Part shown: piece after piece, positions 56,714-64,000 of the stretch
Position numbering within the stretch: position 1 is the first letter of the stretch
How the letters are laid out: each line of letters starts with the position of its first letter
NCBI GenBank assembly: GCA_038496445.1
Contig: JALMLS010000596.1
Location: 186,001 to 250,000, forward strand
Source: Trichosphaerium sp. ATCC 40318
Lineage: Eukaryota > Discosea > Flabellinia > Trichosidae
Length of the DNA stretch: 64,000 nucleotides
Direction: 5' to 3'
The notes under the pieces: generated by a model
Told to the model about the DNA's origin: nothing
Seen by the model: the letters and a program-made list of their open reading frames with translations, nothing else
Database searches by the model: none
Program-made: the position numbers and the translations under genes

Positions 56714-58227
56714 ATGAATAAATTCTTCGCTATTGTTCTTGTCAGGCACGTATACGACGTTCCAGAGTTTGTAGACGCGGAAGAGCATTAGATACAGCGC
56801 TCTCGCTTTAATTAAACTTGGCACCAAAATTTACACGATTTAGCCTTTATGCTGTCACGTGTATGGATATATCTATGTACAGATGTTCGGGAGATGAATG
56901 TACGTCATTTGAAAGAAAAGATTACGCTAGCACGTGACTTGTTTTCCGTAATTAAAGGTTAATTAAACAACTTATTTGGTTTGTTTAGTGCGCGGTTGTG
57001 GCATTTCTGTAGCTCAATGTACCCTTGATAATAAAACTCCTTTGGGTGATTGCTTCGCACTACAGCCTTGCTTTGTTATAGCAGGCGCTACGCATGCAAA
57101 GTTCGTTACTGATCCAAACGGGTAAGGTACATCTTTCTACACTAAAGATTAAATTATTTTTCGCGTGTAGGTTTCGCATTCAACCATTCTCTGACGCTGC
57201 TTGTAATTTCACAGTAGGCGGTGGAATAGGTCCGTTCGACACCGACAGTCCATGCACAACTTTTCAAAATGACTGGACTTGCTCGTTCCTTATCCGTGAA
57301 GGCACACCTATGATAGTTGGTACGGCACTACTTATCTTCGCAAATATTTTTAACAATAAAATAAGGTGATTCCTGGACAGGCTGGGAGTTTCCAGGTACA
57401 TCAATTAGTCTACTGAAACTCTTACACTCACTCAAGGCGGTTGTAACCTGCTTCCGCAGATGAAGCGTGACATTACAAATTTTGATGAGTGCGCGCTTAG
57501 CCCATATTGTACAACAGGCGATTGGGTTAAAGTTTCACCAGTGCCTGGGATGAGTTACAATATCAGCATTACGCATTACACATCTGAGGACTTTTGCAAC
57601 CGTGATGTTAATTCAAGAGTTCAATATGCAGGTATTTTCGATTTGGAGGTAACGCCTACTGGAGCTTGCTCTACTTTTCAATGTGGTGGATGTATGTTTA
57701 TTTTCCTTTTTTTGTTAAATTCACTCTTTAACATTTCGTTTACAGCTCAATCCCTCCCCACCGCTTTCAAGTATGCAGTTACAGGCTCTCCATTCGTTCA
57801 AACACCAAACAGTGGCGTGTCTCCAATAGGAGCAACACCTACCTCAGGCACAACTCCTGTAGGCACCAATACGCCAACATCCGGTAATACGCCTGTAGTT
57901 GGCGCTGTACCAGCATCCGGTAATACACCTGTAGTTGGCGCTGTACCTGCATCTGGTATTACACCCAGCAGCGATACTCCAGCGACACCTTCAACTGGAA
58001 CCCCAACAATACCTACAACTGTCATCACACCAAGTACTGTCAACACACCTACTACTGTCAATACACCAAGTACTGTCAATACACCAAGTACTGTCAACAC
58101 ACCAAGTACTGTCAATACGCCAAGTACTGTAATCATACCATCAAGTTCAGTAGCACCAATTGACTCAAACGTACCATCAGCTCGTTCAAGTGGCATTACC
58201 TTGGTAAACTTTTTGCTACTTTTGTGA
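56714..58227 (+). CDS. Family P cell-surface protein, copy 3
   Basis: Exons: MNKFFAIVLV, SLYAVTCMDISMYRCSGDE, RGCGISVAQCTLDNKTPLGD, CFALQPCFVIAGATHAKFVT, FSDAACNFTVGGGIGPFDTD, WTCSFLIREGTPMIVG, DEFCALSPYC-type block (NFDECALSPYCTTGDWVKVS), SEDFCNRDVNS, IFDLEVTPTGACSTFQCGG and FKYAVTGSPFVQTPNS. The stalk is built of Gly/Pro/Thr (VGAVPASGNTPVVGAVPASG) and TVNTPS units and ends SARSSGITLVNFLLLL, again GPI-like. It is the most diverged of the three, but every cysteine position that I can align is kept. The first intron (56746) begins gcacgt, a GC donor, where copies 1 and 2 use gtatgt. It precedes two family H genes in the same direction. Confidence 0.72.
57886..57957 (+). repeat. 36-nt unit repeated twice in stalk
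   Basis: Two tandem copies of a 36-nt unit encoding NTPVVGAVPASG, differing at a few third positions. Confidence 0.75.
58018..58125 (+). repeat. 18-nt minisatellite in stalk, six units
   Basis: Six tandem 18-nt units (actgtcaatacaccaagt and variants) encode TVNTPS; a seventh, degenerate unit follows. The length is a multiple of three, so changes in copy number would keep the frame. Confidence 0.8.
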
Positions 58228-58453
58228 TAAATTTTGTTAACATTGTTTCATTTAGGTTCCTTTGTCATTTGTTTTATTTGTAATGGTGATTTTTGCCTTT
58301 TAATTAATAAGTTAAATAAATAGTGTATTGTCAGCATACTACAAACGTTTTACAATCAGTAAAGTAGCTCCACAGAGCCAAGGAGATTCACATTTTAAAA
58401 AAAAAGATGAATAGTCGATGACGTATTAACTAACTTGACTTTTAGTACGAAAC

Positions 58454-60182
58454 ATGGGGAAGCTTGTAGCGGCCATATGTACGCGTTTTTATACAGTTTG
58501 GCATAGATTTAAATGTTTTTCTACCTTCGCACAGGTATCTTGATTTTCACCACGTTCACGTGGGGATATAACCAAGAGTTTTGGGACAATATGGATGAAT
58601 TTGAAGTCATTTCCAAAAGTACGTTGTCGTGTTGGGTTACTACAACTAGTTACTCATTAAATAGTATCTCTTACGCACGTGGATGCTTATCAAGCAATAA
58701 ATTCAAAACAACATCGCGTCGACCTTTTTTTCAATACAAATAAGACTCTGAGCTTCACCTGTATTAAACAGTCTCCCTACGCAAAAAATACAAAGGTAAT
58801 ATCATATTTGGGAGATACAATTACGATCTATCAAAATCACGTGGACATAACTGAATGATTTGTAGATTACCATACAAAACGAACACAATGTGACTTTTAT
58901 TGATGCACCTTCAAACACATTCAAAGCGATTGGAGGGGACCATCAACATTTTAGAGTTACTCAATACTCTGATGGTACTTTCTCTGGCTTTTGGCAATCC
59001 GAGCAAGGTCATTGGCACTTCTTCGATGCTCTTGATAGGTACCAAATATTGCCACAATAGGATATTACAAATGAATAAAATTAGGCACGTGTTGTTCATG
59101 CATCCTCGTCACAAGTCTTTGATTGGAAATGGTTCTCATTTAGTATTCAGGTAATTAATATTGTACACTTTGTTTGCACTCACGTTGTACAATTTTAGAG
59201 AACCTGAATTATCGTATCAAAACACAAAGAGAGGTCCAGCTATTGGAGACAAGGCACCTCTATCGCCTCCACCTGATCCTTGTCCATCACAAGTCCATGA
59301 AGTTACACTTGTGAGTTTGATGTATGAAGTGTATTACATTTAACAATGTGTACAATAGAGTGTTATTGTAACTGTTGCTTACGTAAGGGCTTCTGGAAGT
59401 ATTGAAAAAGCTGCAAATCGCATTGCAGAAGGTACTTGTTGTAGATTTATACTCTTTTCAATCTCTTATCATATTAATTAGCTGTCACAAGTCTGAATGT
59501 TTGGTTTGAAATGGATGTGGTAACGATAAAGAAGACCTTTCCTGTTTCTAACTTTTGATTCTTGTTCTAGAGATTGCATGTCACGATTCAAAACGCAATA
59601 ATATACACCACCCCAGGTACCTTGATTTCGTGAATACAAGTAAACTTAACTGTTGTTTTCAAGGAAAAGTATCATGGAACGTGGAACGCTCCGATAACTG
59701 TGAGAATCCTTTTCAAACTTTTGTTTCCGAATGGTACAACGAGATACCTCAATGCTGTGGAAATACAGCGATGGGTATATTATTCCATAACTGTGCCTCA
59801 CATTCTGCTGTGACGGGTGCTAGAAAATTGTGTGGAAACGTTCGTATTCCGATTTAGTTTTTTGGTTGTATGTTCACACCTAACTGTTTCACTAGCCAGC
59901 CTTACCGGGAATGACTGTTAATTACCGTGATCCTGTACGTACCCGCCGTTCAATTACATGGGGTATCGGGTTAATGACCAGAGCACCTGTTGACAGCGAT
60001 GGTATTTTGGAAGGGACAACCAGTAATGAGTATGTCAGTTTTTTATGCAACATCACCAATGGTTATTATTGTTTAGAGGTTCCGGTTATGACAGGTTTTC
60101 AAAAATAAGTCAAGGATTTGTATGTGATGCCATTCCTGGTTTAATCGCTACAAACTGTTTGAAACCCTATGAATCAACATAA
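58454..60182 (+). CDS. Family H secreted protein, copy 3
   Basis: About eleven exons. Split signal peptide (MGKLVAAI, CILIFTTFTWGYNQEFWDNM). Then come SLTHVDAYQAINSKQHRVDL, SFTCIKQSPYAKNTK, FIDAPSNTFKAIGGDHQHFR, SGFWQSEQGHWHFFDALDR, VLFMHPRHKSLIGNGSHLVF, RGPAIGDKAPLSPPPDPCPS, YVRASGSIEKAANRIAE, SLNVWFEMDV, LHVTIQNAIIYTTPG, SWNVERSDNCENPFQTFVSE, YNEIPQCCGNTAMGILFHNC, TRRSITWGIGLMTRAP, DSDGILEG and YDRFSKISQGFVC, ending CLKPYEST. The long frame at 58513 that reads through exon 2 is a shadow; the true frame is fixed by comparison with copies 2 and 4. Exons 1-2 are almost identical to copy 1, 18 kb away on the other strand. Confidence 0.78.
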
Positions 60183-60766
60183 AACATAGAACTTTTAACT
60201 CACTTTTTTTGATGAACTTGAAAAAAAGAAAAATTTCGGCAAAACTAATAAAAAAAATCATGTGACTTTAAAAAGGCCTTAGTCAAATTAGCTAAGAAAG
60301 CAGAGCACTCAGTATAAAATTTCGAGTAAGTAATAATTTGAATGAGATACAGTTACGGACTCGGCCCAATATTTTTTTTATCGGTCCGTTAGGCGTAATT
60401 TAAACGCACGTGATTTTCCAAGTTTTGTTATATTTGTGGTGGCGTTTATAAAGCCTACAATAATATTGCTTACATATTTTGATCTGCCTTGTCGATACTA
60501 TTCCAGTGCTAGCATGGATAGGTCAAGTTAATTGTATTTACACGTTGCTTTGAATTGATGTATTTGCATTCTTATTTATGTTACAACGCTGTGAGTGCGT
60601 AGTACTAGCCAATGAGGAACTTTTAAACTAAAAACTAAAGAACTAGCGTGTCTATTTGTTACAAGGTTTATATAGCTTTCCTTGTGATACAAATTCTTTT
60701 CACGCAAAAAAGTTCACACAAGATAAACCTTCAACAAAAAAAAACAAAGGTTAACTTGCGAACAGG
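60183..60766. other. Spacer between family H copies 3 and 4
   Basis: About 585 nt with a gcacgtgatt site near 60408. No gene is seen. Confidence 0.4.
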
Positions 60767-62498
60767 ATGTGGAGCGCGAAAACAGTTTGTACGTTGCCAG
60801 TTGTTTTTCGTACAATGCTAAACCTCACTATCGAAGGCATTGCAGTATTATTCATCCTATCGGCTAGAGGATACAATCACGAGTATTGGAACACCATAGA
60901 ACACTTTGAAGTGATTACAAAAGGTACCGTCACATTCTGGTTTATCTTGTAACGCTATGTAGTATCGCTAACGCACGTGAATACATCATACCACCAGGTC
61001 ATGCTTCATTTCGATTCAAACAAAACAATGAGCTTCAACTGCATCAAACACTCGGTATACGCAAAGAATACAAAGGTATCGTGTAATAGCATTAATAATG
61101 AACTTTTACAACTGCTCTGCTTATTTTTGATATCGAAAAATAAATTTACTCACCTTTCTGCTGTAGATTACCATTCACAATGAACACAATGTGACAGTTA
61201 TAGATGCACCTTCAAACACGTTCAAAGCGATTGGAGAGAACCATCAACATTTTCGAGTTACTCAATACTCTGATGGTACTTTCTCTGGCTTTTGGCAATC
61301 CGAACAAGGTCATTGGCACTTCTTTGATGCTCTTGATAGGTACCACGCTCCTTCACATCACTTAGTATGTTACTGAGGGAAAAAACTAGACATGTGTCGT
61401 TCATGCATCCTCATCACAAGTCTTTGATTGGAAATGGTTCTCATTTGGTTTTCAGGTAGATTATGACGCTTTGTTTGAACTCACGTTTTTCAATTTTAGA
61501 GAACCTGAATTAACGTTTCAAACCACAAAGAGAGGTCCAGCTGTTGGAGATAAGGCACCTCTTTCGCCTCCTCCTAATCCTTGTCCATCACAAGTCCATG
61601 AAGTTACACTTGTGAGTTTGATGTATGAACTGTATTACCGTTAACAATGTGTACAAATAGAGTATTGCTGTAACTGTCGCATACGTAAGGGCTTCTGGAA
61701 GTATTGAAAAAGCTGCAAATCGTATTGCAGAAGGTACTGCTGTAGATTTATAAACTATCAGTTTAATCTCATTATAAATAGCTGTCATGAGCATAAATGT
61801 TTGGCTTGAAATGGATGTGGTAAAGAAAATAACCGAGAGCATTCCATTAACTTTTTGATCCTCATTCTAGAGACTGCACGCCACAATTCAAAATGCCGTA
61901 ATATACACCAGCCCAGGTACCTTGATTTCGTAAATACTCTGCCAAGGCTTTGCAGCTTAAATTAACTCATTAACTTTGTTCAAGGAAAAGTATCATGGAA
62001 TGTTGAACGCTCCGATAGCTGTGAGAACCCTTTAAATTCTTTTGTTTCCGAATGGTACAACGAGATACCTCAATGCTGTGGAAATACAGCGATGGGTATA
62101 TTATTCCATAACTGTGGGTCATATTCTACTGTGACAAGTGCTAGATTATTGTGTGGAAACGTTCGTATTCCGATTTAGTTTTTTGGTATGTTCACCTAAC
62201 TGTTTCACTAGCCAGCCTTACCAGCAGCAACAGCCTATTACCGTGATCCTACGGCTACACGCCGTAAAATTGGATTTGCTATTGGTATTAGTACAGTGAC
62301 AGAATTGCCTCCTAGTGAGAAAGATGGCATTTTTGGAGGGGCAAACAGTAATGAGTATGTCAACACTTTTATTCAACATCGCCAAGTTTATTATTGTTTA
62401 GCGATCCTGGTTTTGACAGGTTTTCAAAAGATAGCCAACAATTAGTTTGTAATGGAATTGATGGATTAATCTACAGAGGGTGTTTGAAGCCCTTATAA
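60767..62498 (+). CDS. Family H secreted protein, copy 4
   Basis: Same exon plan as copy 3: split signal peptide (MWSAKTV, CIAVLFILSARGYNHEYWNT), SLTHVNTSYHQVMLHFDSNK, SFNCIKHSVYAKNTK, VIDAPSNTFKAIGENHQHFR, SGFWQSEQGHWHFFDALDR, RGPAVGDKAPLSPPPNPCPS, YVRASGSIEKAANRIAE, SINVWLEMDV, SWNVERSDSCENPLNSFVSE, YNEIPQCCGNTAMGILFHNC and TRRKIGFAIGISTVTELPPS. The end is FDRFSKDSQQLVCNGIDGLI and CLKPL. Exons from the PLSPPP block to the CCGNTAMG block are close to copy 3 in DNA, while exon 2 and the last exons differ. This mosaic pattern suggests exchange between copies. Confidence 0.77.
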
Positions 62499-62989
62499 AT
62501 CAAAATAAAATTTAACATATTTTTCAGTCTTAGTTTTTGCCTTCCAGAGCTTGTATTATCGATCTTGGTTCCATTTTGATAGGCAATACAGCTGCTGTCG
62601 TGTTGTAAAGAAACAACTTATTGACAAAAGCAGGTCAATCGCTCCAAAACAAACTCTAAATGATGCTTGCAACATGCCTCAATCACTGTTACAAAGTACG
62701 ACAAAACTATAATGAAAATAGTTTACGGTCTTCAGAAGATCTTCTCGCCTGAAAAAAAAAACCCCGTGTCGCCAGTAACCTTTAAATCTATTGGGAAGGT
62801 TGCACATTCTGTTTGTGGCAGATACTGAAGTATCACGATTAAATTATCAACTCTAGTACTTTGAATTGTATCTCACTGACTAACAATAAAGACAAATAAA
62901 CAAGAGAGAAGCTGGTAAAACAAAAACCCTTTTAAAAACTACATTTGTAATAAGATGGTTAAGTGCTGTATGGTAAGTTTTATATCGAT
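62499..62989. other. Convergent 3' spacer
   Basis: About 490 nt between two family H genes lying tail to tail. No gene, RNA or repeat is seen. Confidence 0.4.
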
Positions 62990-64000
62990 TCATATTCATA
63001 GGGCTTCAAGCACTTTGTAGTAATTAACCCAGGAATGGCATTACATACTATTTCTTGACTCTCTTTTGAAAACCTGTCAAAACCGGAGTCTCTACACAAT
63101 AATTAACTTGGAGTATTGGTGAAAAAAAACTAGCATACTCGTCGAGTTTCAGAATACCTTCCAAAATACCATCACTGTCTTTAGGTGCCCCTGTCATTCT
63201 ACCCATACCCCATCCGATTGAACGACGGGTTTGTATAAGGTTACGGCTAACAATTACCAATATAGGGGCTGGCTAGCGAAAGACTAAGGTACAACCAATG
63301 GACCAACATACAAAAATACTTACATTTCCGCACAACATTCCATTCTGTGTTTTGGTTGTTTGTCGATGTGAAGAACAGCTATGGAATAATATACCCATCG
63401 CTGTAGTTCCACAGCATTGAGGTATCACATTGTACCATTCATCACGAAATGCATAAAAAGGATCTGCACAGTCTTCTGAGTCTTCCTCATTCCATGACAC
63501 TTTTCCTTGAAAACAAAGTTAATGAGTTTATACTGTAGAGAAACACTTGTATTCACGAAATCAAGGTACCCGGGGTGGTGTATATTATTGCGTTTTGAAT
63601 TGTGGCATGCAGTCTCTAGAACAAGGATTAAAAAGCGTTAAAATAGGAAAGGACTAGTCGTTTTTTTCTTTACCACATCCATTTCAAACCAAACATTAAT
63701 CGAATCGACAGCTAATTAATATGATAAGAGATTGAAAAGAGTATAAATCTACAACAAGTACCTTCTGCAATACGATTTGCAGCTTTTTCAATACTTCCAG
63801 AAGCCCTTACGTATGCGACAGTTACAGCAATACTCTATTTGTACACATTGTTAAATGTAATACACTTCATACATCAAACTCACAAGTGTAACTTCATGGA
63901 CTTCTGATGGACAAGGATCAGGAGGAGGCGAAAGAGGTGCCTTGTCTCCAACAGCTGGACCTCTCTTTGTGGTTTGAAACGCTAATTCAGGTTCTCTACA
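62990..64000 (-). CDS. Family H secreted protein, copy 5 (5' part outside window)
   Basis: Minus-strand exons from the right edge: RGPAVGDKAPLSPPPDPCPS, TVAYVRASGSIEKAANRIAE, DSINVWFEMDV, LHATIQNAIIYTTPG, SWNEEDSEDCADPFYAFRDE, YNVIPQCCGTTAMGILFHSC, TRRSIGWGMGRMTGAPKDSD, GILEG and FDRFSKESQEIVCNAIPGLI, ending CLKPYEYESI. The signal peptide and the HWHFFDALDR exon must lie beyond 64000. It is closest to copies 3 and 4. Confidence 0.75.

Noticed and set aside
57798..58196. 132-codon minus-strand frame
   Set aside because: Same reason: antisense of the Thr/Pro stalk minisatellites of copy 3.
58513..58743. Plus frame reading through exon 2 of family H copy 3
   Set aside because: Comparison with the other copies fixes a different frame (SLTHVDAYQAINSKQ) with an intron before it.

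Overview
This window is nuclear DNA of a eukaryote. It is AT-rich and gene-dense, and most genes are split by short introns (mostly about 25-80 nt) whose donors very often read GTACGT. Genes sit on both strands with short spacers and there are no operons. Recognisable housekeeping genes are OST48 (oligosaccharyltransferase), a mitochondrial SLC25A32-type carrier, MESH1/HDDC3, a zinc alcohol dehydrogenase, a C2-RasGAP and a U2 snRNA-like gene. A synapsin gene and a C18orf63 (DUF4708)-like gene point to an opisthokont, probably a unicellular relative of animals or an animal lineage with a compact genome. I cannot name the species.

Layout. 1-20 kb is mostly conserved cellular genes: synapsin (partial, minus), a YpsA-SLOG/DUF4326 protein, the C18orf63-like protein, RasGAP, a repeat protein ending in a restriction-endonuclease-like domain, MESH1, a BTB-like protein, an F-box protein, the carrier and OST48. 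20-33 kb is sparser. It holds small secreted cysteine-rich proteins, a decayed leucine-rich-repeat gene, a PLP-enzyme-like gene that may be broken, an F-box/MORN-variant gene, a secreted 248-residue protein and three copies of a TA-flanked inverted-terminal-repeat element. 33.8-38.1 kb is an array of four single-exon secreted beta-trefoil-like proteins with duplicated flanks.

38.7-64 kb is dominated by two multi-copy extracellular families that I do not recognise. Family H (five copies, minus at 38.7-40.4, plus at 47.2-48.8, 58.5-60.2 and 60.8-62.5, minus from 63.0 to the window edge) is secreted, about 390 residues, with a near-invariant exon encoding GHWHFFDALDR. Family P (three copies, 49.0-50.3, 50.6-52.1 and 56.7-58.2 kb) has a signal peptide, a Cys-rich ectodomain, a Thr/Pro/Ser stalk of variable repeat number and a hydrophobic C-terminus that suggests a GPI anchor. 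Between them lie a second F-box/MORN-variant gene, an F-box protein, a PA-domain seven-transmembrane protein, the alcohol dehydrogenase, the U2-like gene and another secreted protein. The interleaved surface/secreted families are the best candidate for an undescribed system, perhaps adhesion, recognition or an extracellular coat. That role is inference.

Most multi-exon models were assembled by eye from reading frame, GT/GC-AG boundaries and family resemblance. Outer coordinates are usually firm, but individual exon edges are less so.
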